From the NCBI RefSeq assembly GCF_041261205.1, contig NZ_JBGCCH010000009.1, positions 1 to 64,000 on the forward strand: a stretch of DNA of 64,000 nt, given 5' to 3'. This stretch comes from Catenulispora sp. MAP5-51. GTDB lineage: Bacteria; Actinomycetota; Actinomycetes; Streptomycetales; Catenulisporaceae. The notes below the pieces were generated by a model. It saw nothing but the letters and a program-made list of their open reading frames with translations. It was not told where the DNA came from and did not search any database. Numbering within the stretch: the stretch's first letter is position 1; each line of letters begins with the position of its first letter. The position numbers and the translations under genes were made by a program. Shown here piece by piece: positions 42,793 through 51,444 of the stretch.

Positions 42793-43635
42793 CTACCGCT
42801 TGATCCCGCCGTGGAAGCGGAAACCGTAGCGATGGCTGACGAACAGGTACAAAAGGACCACCGGGATCGAGTAAAGCAGAGAGAACGCCGAGATCAGCGC
42901 CAGGTTCGGCTGGCCGCCCTCGGTGTAGAAGGTGTAGAGCACCACGGAGGCCGGGTACTTGTCCGGGTTCCGGACCAGGATGTACGGGATCAGGAAGCTG
43001 CTCCAGACGTTCACCACGGCCCAGACCGTCACCGTGGCCAGCCCCGGGCGGATCATCGGCAGCACGATGTGCCGCATGATCTGGAAGGGCGAGGCCCCGA
43101 ACACCCGCGCCGACTCCTCGTAGGACTTCGGCGTGTTGTCGGTGAAGTCCTTGAGGATGAAGATCGCGGCCGGGATCAGGCCGCCGGTGAACACCAGGAT
43201 CACCCCGAGCCGGGAGTCGATCAGGTGCAGTTTGAAGGCCAGCTGGAACAGCGGCACCATCGCGGCCGTGCCGGTCACGATCGAGGACAGCAGGAGCAGC
43301 GCGTACAGGATCCCGTCGCGGCCGGGGACCCGCACCCGGCTCAGGGCGTACGCCGCCGCCGCTGCGAACGCCACTGTCAGCAGAGCCGTACCCCCTGCCA
43401 GCAGTAGAGAGTTCCACAGCGACGGCAGCGCATAGGGATCCTTCAGCAGGACCGAGAAGTTGTGAAGAGTAAACGAGCTTATGCTCACGTCCAATGTGGG
43501 GTGCGTGTTGAAGGGCGCCGAGGCCAGCCACAGCATGGGCAGCGCGAAGAACCCCAGCAGCAGCGACAAGAACGTGTAGCGGGTGATTTTCGCCACCACC
43601 GCGCCAGGGGTCCGCTCCCGGGTGCGCTCCCTCAT
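42793..43635 (-). CDS. Carbohydrate ABC transporter permease, MalG-type
   Basis: The 280-residue permease has six predicted helices. The EAA-type loop reads ESARVFGASPFQIMRHIVLPMIRPGL and contacts the ATPase. The N-terminus is basic with many Arg. ATG 43635 overlaps the stop of the upstream permease (ATGA). It forms the membrane pore with the 43632-44543 product. Confidence 0.95.
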   Translation of the reverse strand: MRERTRERTPGAVVAKITRYTFLSLLLGFFALPMLWLASAPFNTHPTLDVSISSFTLHNFSVLLKDPYALPSLWNSLLLAGGTALLTVAFAAAAAYALSRVRVPGRDGILYALLLLSSIVTGTAAMVPLFQLAFKLHLIDSRLGVILVFTGGLIPAAIFILKDFTDNTPKSYEESARVFGASPFQIMRHIVLPMIRPGLATVTVWAVVNVWSSFLIPYILVRNPDKYPASVVLYTFYTEGGQPNLALISAFSLLYSIPVVLLYLFVSHRYGFRFHGGIKR

Positions 43636-44543
43636 GCGGCACGCTCCCCTCGCCGCTCGCGCAGCAGTCGCAGGTACACCAGCGCCACGACGAGGTTGAT
43701 GACGAGCATCAGCAGCGAGATCGCCGCTCCCAGGCCCATCTGCCCGTCGAACAGGGCGGTCTGGTAGATGTACACCGGCAGGATCTCCGACTTGCCGTTC
43801 GGGCCGCCGGCGGTGATCTGGTAGGGCGTGAAGTCGTTGAACGTCCACAGCGAGATCAGCAGCAGGTTGGTCAGGATGTGGCCGCGGATGTGCGGGAAGA
43901 CCACGTCGCGCAGCTGCTGCCAGGAGTTCGCGCCGAACATCCGCGCCGTCGCCAGCTGCGAGGGCGGCACCCCGGTGAGCGCCGCGCTGTAGAGCAGCAT
44001 GGAGAACGCGGTGCCGCGCCAGATGTTGAACACGATGATGACGGCCATCGGGTGCTCGATGGCCCAGGCCGTGCCCGGGGTGTGCAGCAGGGTGTTGAGC
44101 GTCCCGGCGTCGCGGTCCAGCATCGCCACCCACAGGAACGCCACCACCGAGCTCGGCAGGATCCAGGCCAGCAGCACCAGCGCCTCGATGAGCCGCTTGA
44201 GCCAGCCGGTGGCGTCGCGCAGCATCCAGGCGATGGCGAAGCCCAGCACCGCCTGGCCGACCACGGCCGAGAGCAAGACGTACTGGAGCGTCAGCCACAG
44301 CGAGTGGCGGAAGTCCGGGTCCTGGACGACGTTCGTGTAGTTCTGCAGGCCGACACTGCGCGGATGCCGCGCGGCGAAGCCGGTGAGCCGGTAGTCGGTC
44401 GTGCCCAGATACAGGGTCCAGAGCGCGGGGAAGACCAGGAACGCGGCGACGACGAGCAGGGCGGGCGCGGCGATCGCCGCCGCGCCGGCCCTGCCCAGCC
44501 CCGCCGGATCCTCAGCTCCCGGCCGCGACGCTGCTCGCGCCAA
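43632..44543 (-). CDS. Carbohydrate ABC transporter permease, MalF-type
   Basis: The 303-residue permease has about six helices and the EAA loop TARMFGANSWQQLRDVVFPHIRGHI. The only good start is TTG 44543, with GGAGGGG 4-5 nt upstream, giving a 32-bp overlap with the binding-protein gene in another frame. A later, non-TTG start is less likely because the first helix begins soon after. Confidence 0.93.
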   Translation of the reverse strand: MARAASRPGAEDPAGLGRAGAAAIAAPALLVVAAFLVFPALWTLYLGTTDYRLTGFAARHPRSVGLQNYTNVVQDPDFRHSLWLTLQYVLLSAVVGQAVLGFAIAWMLRDATGWLKRLIEALVLLAWILPSSVVAFLWVAMLDRDAGTLNTLLHTPGTAWAIEHPMAVIIVFNIWRGTAFSMLLYSAALTGVPPSQLATARMFGANSWQQLRDVVFPHIRGHILTNLLLISLWTFNDFTPYQITAGGPNGKSEILPVYIYQTALFDGQMGLGAAISLLMLVINLVVALVYLRLLRERRGERAA

Positions 44544-45948
44544 CGAGCCCCTCCAACGCCTTCTCGTAGGCCGCCGCGGCCTGCGCCGGGCTCTTGCCGC
44601 CGACCACGTCCGCGACCGCCTTCTGGACCAGGCTCGACACGTCGTTGTACGCCGCCTGCGAGGGCCGGAAGCTGGTCACCGGCAGCACCTTGCCGGTGGC
44701 GAACTGCAGCATCGGGTCGCTGGCCAGCACCTGCTGGTTGACGTCGGTGCGCGCGGTGAGCAGCGGCGCGCCGCCGATCCGGGAGACGGTCTCGGCCTTG
44801 GAGTTCAGGAACGCCAGGAAGTCCCAGGCCGCCTGCGGATACTTGGTCTTGGGGTTGATCGACCAGTCGGAGCCGCCGGAGTAGGACACGAAGCTCTGGC
44901 CCTTGACGCCCGTTCCGGCACTCTGCGACGGGATCAGCGCGTACCCCACGTCGGCGTTGCGATCCGCCATCGGCGCGGTGCCGCCGGCCGGGTTCAGCAC
45001 CGAGCGCCACATGTAGTCGGACTCGGCGTAGATGCCGATCTTGTCGGCGGCGAACTCGGTGAAGGACTTGTCGCGGCCCTTCGCGTCCTCCTGGAGGACG
45101 GGATCGCCGTAACCGCCGCCGTAGATCTTCTGGTAGAAGCCGAGGGCGGATTGGAAGGCCGTCCCGGCCTTCATCCACTTGCCGTTGTCCCACAGCGTGC
45201 CGCCGGCCCCGGCCAGCAGCGGCAGGAAGCCCTGCATCGTGGTCGCCTCGCCCATCGGGACGCCGCCGTCCCACTGCACCGGCGTGACGCCCGGCAGGGC
45301 CTTGAGTTTGGCGGCCGCGTCGTAGATGTCCTGCCAGCTCGCGGGCTGCCAGTCGGCGGGCAGTCCGGCCTGCGCGAAGAGCTTCTTGTTGTAGAAGATG
45401 ACGCGCGCGTCGGTGCCGTTCGGGACGCCGTAGCGCTGGCCCTGGTACTCGCCGAGGGCCTGGACCGACTGCGAGATCTGGGACCAGCCGTCCCAGCTGT
45501 CGGCCTGCGTGCCGGCCACCTGGTTCAGGGGCTTGAGGTACCCGGCGTCGGCGAACTCCCCGACCCAGATGCCGTCCAGCGAGAAGACGTCGTCACCGGT
45601 GCCGGACTGCAGGTCCAGGGCGAGCTTGGACTTGTAGGCGTCGTCGTCGACGCCGTTGGGCCGGAAGGTGACGTGCGCGGTGATGCCCTTGGCGGCCTCG
45701 GCCTTCACGAAGTCCGGGATCAGGGTGCCCTGGATCCACTTGGCCTCGTTGCTGTTCTTGCCGCCGGCGATGTCGTTGGCGGTGATCACCAGCGTGGGAT
45801 TCTTCGGCTGGTCCGCGGAGTCGACCTTCGCGGGTTTGGAGCCGGAGGAGGAGCCGGAGCAGCCGGCGGCGAAGGCCGCCGCCGCGCCGATCGCGAGCAG
45901 GGCTCGCAGGGCTCGAAGGTGTCTTGAACGTGCGGAATGTGCTCCCAT
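44512..45948 (-). CDS. Extracellular sugar-binding lipoprotein of the ABC transporter
   Basis: The 478-residue solute-binding protein of CUT1 type has an N-terminal signal and lipobox FAAGCSG (Cys30). Ser-rich linker, then VKAEAAKGITAHVTFRPNG, DVFSLDGIWVGEFADAGYLKPL, YGVPNGTDARVIFYNKKLFAQAGL and AAWDFLAFLNSKA follow the usual order. It is the first structural gene, 53 bp after the GntR gene. The ligand is inferred from the operon as a mannose- or inositol-containing compound. Confidence 0.95.
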   Translation of the reverse strand: MGAHSARSRHLRALRALLAIGAAAAFAAGCSGSSSGSKPAKVDSADQPKNPTLVITANDIAGGKNSNEAKWIQGTLIPDFVKAEAAKGITAHVTFRPNGVDDDAYKSKLALDLQSGTGDDVFSLDGIWVGEFADAGYLKPLNQVAGTQADSWDGWSQISQSVQALGEYQGQRYGVPNGTDARVIFYNKKLFAQAGLPADWQPASWQDIYDAAAKLKALPGVTPVQWDGGVPMGEATTMQGFLPLLAGAGGTLWDNGKWMKAGTAFQSALGFYQKIYGGGYGDPVLQEDAKGRDKSFTEFAADKIGIYAESDYMWRSVLNPAGGTAPMADRNADVGYALIPSQSAGTGVKGQSFVSYSGGSDWSINPKTKYPQAAWDFLAFLNSKAETVSRIGGAPLLTARTDVNQQVLASDPMLQFATGKVLPVTSFRPSQAAYNDVSSLVQKAVADVVGGKSPAQAAAAYEKALEGLVGASSVAAGS

Positions 45949-46001
45949 CGGTGCCTCCGCTGGTGTCGGTCCGTACCTTGTCGGGGAAGGCCGTCCCGTC
46001 C

Positions 46002-46742
46002 TCAGTGTTCGGTGACGGTCACTTCCAGGCTGTATCGGGACGCGCGGTAGATGTGGCTGCCGAACTCCACGGCCCGACCGCTGTCGTCGAAGGCCGTGCG
46101 TTCCATGGTCAGCAGGGCCGCGCCGCGCCGTTCCTCCAACAGGGCCGCCTGTTCGGCATCCGCCGTGCAGGCCCCGATCCGCTGCCTGGCCACACAGATG
46201 CGGATACCCGCCTTGCGCAGCACTTCGTACAGGCCGCGGTTCTCCAGCAGCTCCGCGGTCAGCAACGGCACCGGCTCGGGCAGCCAGTTGCGCATCACCG
46301 CCAGCGGCTCGCCCTGCGAGCGGCGCAGCCGCACCACCTTGGTCACCGGCGTGCCGGCGGCCAGCCCGAGCGCCGCGGCGGCCTCCGGCTCGGCCGGGAC
46401 GCGCGCCAGCAGCAGCACGTCGGTGGCCGGCGTGCGGCCGCTGCGGGCCAGGTCGTCGTGCAGGCTGGTGAGCTCCATCTCGCGGCGCACCGGCATCGGC
46501 AGGATCTGCGTGCCCACGCCGCGCCGCCGCACGATCATGCCGCGGTCCACCAGGTGCCCGATCGCCTGCCGGATCGTGGGCCGGGACAGCCCCAGCGACT
46601 CGGCGATCTGCACCTCGGAGTCCAGCTGGTCGCCCGGCGCCAGCTCGCCGGTACGGATCGCCTCGGCGATCTGTTCGGCGACCTGGAAGTAGAGCGGGAT
46701 CGGGGAGGAGCGGTCCACCTCGATCCGCGGTCGGATCCCCAT
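46002..46742 (-). CDS. GntR/HutC-family regulator
   Basis: The 246-residue regulator has a winged helix at the N-terminus (PLYFQVAEQIAEAIRTGELAPGDQLDSEVQIAESLGLSRPTIRQAIGHLVDRG) and a UTRA effector domain. Such proteins sense sugar phosphates or related ligands. ATG 46742 was chosen. It sits between the transporter operon and divergent iolB, with the palindrome TTGTCCGGACAA 25 bp upstream. It probably represses both. Confidence 0.94.
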   Translation of the reverse strand: MGIRPRIEVDRSSPIPLYFQVAEQIAEAIRTGELAPGDQLDSEVQIAESLGLSRPTIRQAIGHLVDRGMIVRRRGVGTQILPMPVRREMELTSLHDDLARSGRTPATDVLLLARVPAEPEAAAALGLAAGTPVTKVVRLRRSQGEPLAVMRNWLPEPVPLLTAELLENRGLYEVLRKAGIRICVARQRIGACTADAEQAALLEERRGAALLTMERTAFDDSGRAVEFGSHIYRASRYSLEVTVTEH

Positions 46743-46766
46743 GGTGGTCAGTATGCTGCGGTCACT

Positions 46767-46778
46767 TTGTCCGGACAA
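46767..46778. promoter_or_regulatory. Palindrome TTGTCCGGACAA, probable GntR operator
   Basis: This perfect 12-bp palindrome lies in the 85-bp gap between the GntR and iolB genes. HutC-type regulators bind similar short palindromes with TTGT/ACAA ends. Confidence 0.65.
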
Positions 46779-46827
46779 CAGGTTGACCGGGGAACTCCGT
46801 ACTGCTATGCAGCAAGCGGGAGGCGGT

Positions 46828-47598
46828 ATGGCACAGATCGACATCACACCCGAATCGGCAGGTTGGCGCTTCGCGGGGCTGAAGACCGCGGAGTTCGCCG
46901 GTTCATATCAGTTCTTTACCTCAGGAGACGAGGCGTTAGTCCTGCCGCTGTCCGGTTCGTGCAGTGTGCGGTGCGGATCCGAGGAGTTCCTGCTGCGCGG
47001 TCGCGAGGACGTCTTCGCCGGTCCCAGCGACTTCGCCTACATCCCGCGCACCAGCATGGTCCGCCTGACGGCCGTGGACGGGACGTGCCGGGTGGCGATC
47101 CCGACCGCGCGGGCCGAGGCCGACCTGCCGTTCCGGTACGGTCCGCGCGAGGCGGTGCCGGTCGAGCAGCGGGGAGCCGGATCGGCCGCGCGCACGCTGC
47201 ACAACTTCTGCGCGCCGGAATCCTTCGAGACCGACCGGCTGCTGGCCGTGGAGGTGATCACCCCGGGCGGGAACTGGTCGTCCTGGCCGCCGCACAAGCA
47301 CGACGAGGACGTCGAGGGCGGGGAGCGCGCCAAGGAGGAGATCTACTACTACGAGGGCGGGCCGGGATACCAGCGCGTGTACTCCTCGGCGGCGGGGGAG
47401 ATCGACGTGCTGCGCGAGGTCGCGGCCGGGGACGTCGTGCTGATCCCGCACGGCTACCACGGGCCGTCGATGGCCATGCCGGGCTACGACCTGTACTACC
47501 TGAACGTGCTGGCCGGCCGGGACCGCGGGGCCGCGCGCTCGATGGCGTTCAGCGACGATCCGCGGCACGCCTGGGTGCGTGAGACCTGGAGCGCCTGA
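46828..47598 (+). CDS. iolB: 5-deoxy-glucuronate isomerase
   Basis: It converts 5-deoxy-glucuronate to 2-deoxy-5-keto-gluconate in myo-inositol catabolism. The 256-residue bicupin has the zinc-binding segment SWPPHKHDEDV, then EEIYYYEGGPGYQRVYS and GDVVLIPHGYHGPSMAMPGYDLYYLNV. GGGAGG precedes the ATG. It is divergent from the GntR and transporter operon. No other canonical iol gene is seen in the window, so the rest of the pathway must be elsewhere or the local genes provide equivalents. Confidence 0.95.
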   Translation: MAQIDITPESAGWRFAGLKTAEFAGSYQFFTSGDEALVLPLSGSCSVRCGSEEFLLRGREDVFAGPSDFAYIPRTSMVRLTAVDGTCRVAIPTARAEADLPFRYGPREAVPVEQRGAGSAARTLHNFCAPESFETDRLLAVEVITPGGNWSSWPPHKHDEDVEGGERAKEEIYYYEGGPGYQRVYSSAAGEIDVLREVAAGDVVLIPHGYHGPSMAMPGYDLYYLNVLAGRDRGAARSMAFSDDPRHAWVRETWSA

Positions 47599-47622
47599 GG
47601 GGACGGCGCTTCCAGGTGCTTC

Positions 47623-47670
47623 GCGTCTGTGATCCCTTGCGTCTGTGATCCGTTGCGTCTGTGATCCTCA
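47623..47670. repeat. Three tandem 16-bp units after iolB
   Basis: GCGTCTGTGATCCxTT is repeated at 47623-47638 and 47639-47654, and the third unit (47655-47670) matches over the first 13 bases. It lies between the ends of two convergent genes. Confidence 0.8.
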
Positions 47671-47678
47671 GCCGGGGC

Positions 47679-48032
47679 TCAAATGATGCGGATCTCGTCG
47701 TTCGAGTGGTCGTGCCCGCAGCTGTCGCCCTCGTAGTGGTAGTCGCGCTGTCCCAGCTGCACCACGCGGAACGACTTGCGCTCGACCACCTTCTGCAGGT
47801 GCCGGACGCCGCTGGCGCCGGCGGCCACCACCGCGACGACCGCGGCCACGACCGTGACGCCGATCACGGCGAAGCCGCCGGTCACGTGCCCGAACACGAT
47901 CATGAACAGCGCGACCAGGATCGAGATCGGCACGGCTACCAGGAGCAGCACCGCGATGCTGGTGAGCAGGATCAACGGCTTGGCCGACGGCGTGCGGTCA
48001 CCGTCGTGGCGGATCATCGTTCTCATGGCCAT
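47679..48032 (-). CDS. Small membrane protein, unknown
   Basis: The 117-residue protein has two predicted helices (LILLTSIAVLLLVAVPISILVALFMIVFG and FAVIGVTVVAAVVAVVAAGA). A soluble C-terminus with RDYHYEGDSCGHDHSNDEIRII follows, containing a His/Asp/Cys cluster that might bind metal. No recognised family. Another in-frame ATG lies a few codons downstream. Confidence 0.72.
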   Translation of the reverse strand: MAMRTMIRHDGDRTPSAKPLILLTSIAVLLLVAVPISILVALFMIVFGHVTGGFAVIGVTVVAAVVAVVAAGASGVRHLQKVVERKSFRVVQLGQRDYHYEGDSCGHDHSNDEIRII

Positions 48033-48148
48033 GGCTCATCCCTCTCGGCTGCGGCCCCAGACGCGTTGTATCGCGTTTAAAGTGTATCAACGAGGAGGGC
48101 GCCTCCGCTTGTTCCTTTTTCAGTCGCCGATTACGTCACACTTGAAAC

Positions 48149-48973
48149 GTGATCTCCGACATCGTCGACTGGCTGTCCTGCCCGCATTGTGCCACCGCCT
48201 TGATCGTCGAGGCGTCTTCGGGCATGCGGCTGCTGTGTGAGGAAGGGCACGCTTTCGACGTGGCGCGGCACGGCTACGTCTCGCTGCTGGCCGGGGGCGG
48301 GACGCCGGGGACCGCCGACACGGCGGAGATGGTCGCCGAGCGGGCGGCGTTCCTCGGGGCGGGGCACTACGACGGGATCGCGGATCTGATCGCCGATCTG
48401 GCTGCCGACGTCGACATCGACGAGGACGGCTGTGTGCTCGACCTCGGCGCGGGTACCGGTTATTACCTGGCGCGCGTCCTCGATGCCGTGGACCAGCCGG
48501 GCATCGCGCTGGACGTCTCCAAGCACGCCGCGCGCCTGGCCGCTCGCGCGCATCCGCGGATCGGGGCGGTGGTCGCCGACGCCTGGGCCGGACTCCCGGT
48601 CCGCGGCCGTGCCGCCTCGGTACTCCTCAACGTCTTCGCGCCGCGCAATCCGCGCGAGATGCGGCGCGTGCTGCGTCCGGACGGCCGCGCGATCGTCGTC
48701 GTGCCCGAGCCGGACCATCTCAGGGAGCTGATCGCCGAGTACGGCCTGATGGCCGTCGACGACCGCAAGCCGGAGCGGTTGCGTGAGCAGTTCGCGGACC
48801 GGTTCGAGGTCGAGTCGGAACATTCTTGCAAGACGGTGCTGTCCCTGTCCGCCGATGAGGTGTCGCGACTCATCGGCATGGGCCCGAACGCCTGGCACGA
48901 GCGGGCCGAGGAGGTCCGATCGGGCGGTGCGGCAACGGTTGCCGTCCGCGCCTACGTTCTGTCCCCGAGGTGA
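48149..48973 (+). CDS. RlmA-like rRNA guanine-N1 methyltransferase
   Basis: The 274-residue SAM-dependent enzyme has an N-terminal zinc site (CPHC...LLCEEGHAFDVARHGYVSLL) as in RlmA/TlrB. The SAM motif is LDLGAGTGYYL, followed by LLNVFAPRNPREMRRVLRPDG. Homologues methylate 23S rRNA at G745/G748, and some confer macrolide resistance. GTG 48149 was chosen. It is not clearly linked to neighbours. Confidence 0.9.
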   Translation: MISDIVDWLSCPHCATALIVEASSGMRLLCEEGHAFDVARHGYVSLLAGGGTPGTADTAEMVAERAAFLGAGHYDGIADLIADLAADVDIDEDGCVLDLGAGTGYYLARVLDAVDQPGIALDVSKHAARLAARAHPRIGAVVADAWAGLPVRGRAASVLLNVFAPRNPREMRRVLRPDGRAIVVVPEPDHLRELIAEYGLMAVDDRKPERLREQFADRFEVESEHSCKTVLSLSADEVSRLIGMGPNAWHERAEEVRSGGAATVAVRAYVLSPR

Positions 48974-48983
48974 GCGTGGCAGC

Positions 48984-49748
48984 ATGTCCGGCATGCAGAT
49001 CGCGATGACCAATGCCATCCAGGCCGGGACCGTCCACTACCCCGCGGCCGACGGTGCCGACATCGAGGCGTACCTGGCGGTGCCGCAGGACGGCGCGCCG
49101 CGCGGCGGCGTGGTGCTGATCCACCACCTGCCGGGCTACGACGAGGCCACGCGCGAGTTCGCGCGCACCTTCGCCGTCCACGGCTACAACGCGGTCGTGC
49201 CCAACCTCTACAGCCGCGAGGGCGGCCCGGGCATCTCGCCCGAGGACGCGGCCGCGGCGGTCCGCGCCGACGGCGGCGTCCCGGACGAGCGGCTGATCGC
49301 CGACCTCGGCACGGCGGCGGAGTACCTGCGCGCGCTGGACACGGCTAACGGCAAGGTCGGCGTCATCGGTTACTGCTCGGGCGGGCGGCAGGCGCTGCTC
49401 GCGGCGTGTGCCCTGGACCTGCAGGCGGCGGTCGACAACTACGGCGCGTTCGTGATGTCGGACAGCCCGGCCTCGGTCGGCCTGCGCGCCACCTCGGTCG
49501 AGGACCGGCTGCCGGACCTGGCGTGCCCGCTGCTCGGCAACTTCGGCGCCGACGACACGCACCCCTCCCCGGAGGAGACGGCGCGCCTGGCGGCGGCGCT
49601 GGACAAGCTCGGGAAGACGTACGACTTCAAGACCTACGAGGGCGCCGGGCACGCGTTCTTCAACGTGAACCGGGTCGCGTACCGGGCGGAGGCGGCGATG
49701 GACGCCTGGGACCGGATCCTGGACTTCTACAAGGAGCACCTGGGCTGA
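48984..49748 (+). CDS. Dienelactone hydrolase-family protein
   Basis: The 254-residue alpha/beta hydrolase has VVLIHHLPGYDEATREFARTFAVHGYNAVVPNLY at the N-terminus. The nucleophile Cys is in VIGYCSGGRQALLAA, with the later GNFGADDTHPSPEE and GAGHAFFN giving the Asp and His of the triad. GAGGTGAG lies 9 nt before ATG 48984. It is 10 bp downstream of the methyltransferase gene. Substrate unknown. Confidence 0.93.
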   Translation: MSGMQIAMTNAIQAGTVHYPAADGADIEAYLAVPQDGAPRGGVVLIHHLPGYDEATREFARTFAVHGYNAVVPNLYSREGGPGISPEDAAAAVRADGGVPDERLIADLGTAAEYLRALDTANGKVGVIGYCSGGRQALLAACALDLQAAVDNYGAFVMSDSPASVGLRATSVEDRLPDLACPLLGNFGADDTHPSPEETARLAAALDKLGKTYDFKTYEGAGHAFFNVNRVAYRAEAAMDAWDRILDFYKEHLG

Positions 49749-49787
49749 GGCCTCAGAGCCCTCTGCTTCTCAGAGGCCTTTGCTTTC

Positions 49788-50738
49788 TCAGAGACCCTCG
49801 AACAGGGCGCTCACCGACTCGCCGTTGTGGATCCGGCGCATCGCCTCGGCCAGCGCCGGGGCGATGGACAGGACGGTGAGCTTGCCGGAGTCGATCTGCT
49901 CGTTCGGCGGGATCGGGACCGTGTTGGTGCACACGATCTCCTCGACCTCCGGCTGGTCCGCCAGGCGCTTGAGGGCGCCGGAGGCGAACAGGCCGTGTGT
50001 GCAGGCCACGCGCACGCTGCGGGCGCCGAGGTCGCGCAGGCGGTCCAGGAGCTCCATGACCGTACTGCCCTTGGCGATCTCGTCGTCGAGCACGATCACG
50101 TCGCGGCCCCCCACGTCGCCGATCACCGAGCTGATCGCCACCTTGTCGCCGGCGAAGCGCTGCTTGGCGCCGGCCGCGACCGGGACGCCGAGCAGGCGCG
50201 CGAAGGCCGCGGCCTCCTTGGCGTTGCCCAGGTCCGGGGAGACCACGGTGGTGTGCGACAGGTCGGAGTCGCGGAAGTGCCCGGCCAGCTCGCGCAACGC
50301 GTTGAGGTGGTCCACCGGGACCGAGAAGAACCCGTGCACCTGCGGGGAGTGCAGCGTCATCGCCAGCACCCGGTCGGCACCCGCGGCCACCATGAGGTCG
50401 GCCACGAGCCGGCCGCCTATGGAGATACGCGGCGCGTCCTTCTTGTCGCTGCGCGCGTACGAATAGTGCGGCACCACGGCGGTGATCCTGGCCGCCGAGG
50501 CGCCACGGGCCGCGTCGCACATGAGCAGCAGCTCCACGAGGTGTTCCTGGACCGGCGCGACCAGCGGCTGGACCAGGAACACGTCGCGCTCGCGGCAGTT
50601 GGCCTGGAGCTGGACCTCCAGGCAGTCGTTGGCGAAGCGGCTGACCCGCACCGGGTTCAGCGACGTCTCCAGATGCGCGCAGATCTCCGCGGCCAGGGTC
50701 GGATGGGCGCTTCCGCTGAACACTGCGATGTCGCGCAT
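49788..50738 (-). CDS. prs: Ribose-phosphate diphosphokinase
   Basis: It makes PRPP from ribose 5-phosphate and ATP. The 316-residue protein has MRDIAVFSGSAHPTLAAEI at the start, VVPHYSYARSDKKDAPR (ATP-binding loop), and TTVVSPDLGNAKEAAAFARLLG. The PRPP-binding DVIVLDDEIAKGSTV is also present. Several positions differ from the usual housekeeping enzyme, so a second prs copy elsewhere is plausible. ATG 50738 fits the family N-terminus. Confidence 0.93.
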   Translation of the reverse strand: MRDIAVFSGSAHPTLAAEICAHLETSLNPVRVSRFANDCLEVQLQANCRERDVFLVQPLVAPVQEHLVELLLMCDAARGASAARITAVVPHYSYARSDKKDAPRISIGGRLVADLMVAAGADRVLAMTLHSPQVHGFFSVPVDHLNALRELAGHFRDSDLSHTTVVSPDLGNAKEAAAFARLLGVPVAAGAKQRFAGDKVAISSVIGDVGGRDVIVLDDEIAKGSTVMELLDRLRDLGARSVRVACTHGLFASGALKRLADQPEVEEIVCTNTVPIPPNEQIDSGKLTVLSIAPALAEAMRRIHNGESVSALFEGL

Positions 50739-50771
50739 GTCTGCATGGTAGCGATCTCCCACCCGGACCGA

Positions 50772-51344
50772 TCAACCCCCTTGCGGCGTTCCGCCGGAGG
50801 CCCCACCGGGCTGCGGGCGGTTCTGGGCCTGCGACGCCGCCTGCGCGCCGGCCGCGCTCCCGGCCCCCTCGGGCAGGTGGCCGTCCGGCGTCATGGCATC
50901 GACGACCTGGGGAAGCGCGGTCGCCATGGTGTGCGCCGCCTGCTCATTGGTCATGCCGAGCGTGTTGGCGACCTGCGAGATCTGCTCGGGCCCGAGTGCC
51001 TGCGTGATCTGCTCCCCGCTGACCGGCTGGTTCGGCTGGTCGGCACTGACCCACGACTTGGCCTGCGACCCGGCCCCGGCTCCCTTGAGTCCCTCCATGA
51101 GCTTGGACAGCCCGCCACCGGCGAGCATCCCGCCGATCATCGGCGCGAGCTTCTGGATCATGCCGCTGCTGAGCAGGCTGCCAAGACCACCGGCCGCACC
51201 GCCGGGCGCCGCGCCCATGGCGTTCGCCGGGGCCGGCATCCGGCCCTGCTCGCCGGCCTGGCCCTCCTGCGGCTGCGGCGACTGCTGTTGCTGCTGCTTG
51301 CCCATCAGCTGATTGAGCAGCGAGGTGATGTCGAAACCGGCCAT
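50772..51344 (-). CDS. YidB/DUF937-family protein
   Basis: The 190-residue protein starts with Gln-rich repeats (GKQQQQQSPQPQEG) and a Gly/Ala/Met-rich middle. The conserved core reads GSQAKSWVSADQPNQPVSGEQITQALGPEQI, followed by ALPQVVDAMTPDGHLPEG. Family members are small and mostly uncharacterised. It is downstream of the GMC oxidoreductase gene on the same strand. Confidence 0.88.
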   Translation of the reverse strand: MAGFDITSLLNQLMGKQQQQQSPQPQEGQAGEQGRMPAPANAMGAAPGGAAGGLGSLLSSGMIQKLAPMIGGMLAGGGLSKLMEGLKGAGAGSQAKSWVSADQPNQPVSGEQITQALGPEQISQVANTLGMTNEQAAHTMATALPQVVDAMTPDGHLPEGAGSAAGAQAASQAQNRPQPGGASGGTPQGG

Positions 51345-51444
51345 GTCGCGAGCTCCTGACGTTCCGGGCCGCGCCCCGCCCGACGGTTACGCGCCGCCAC
51401 GGCCCATCCCAGCCTCGGGGAGGTCGGCGGGGGCCGCAGTGCCG

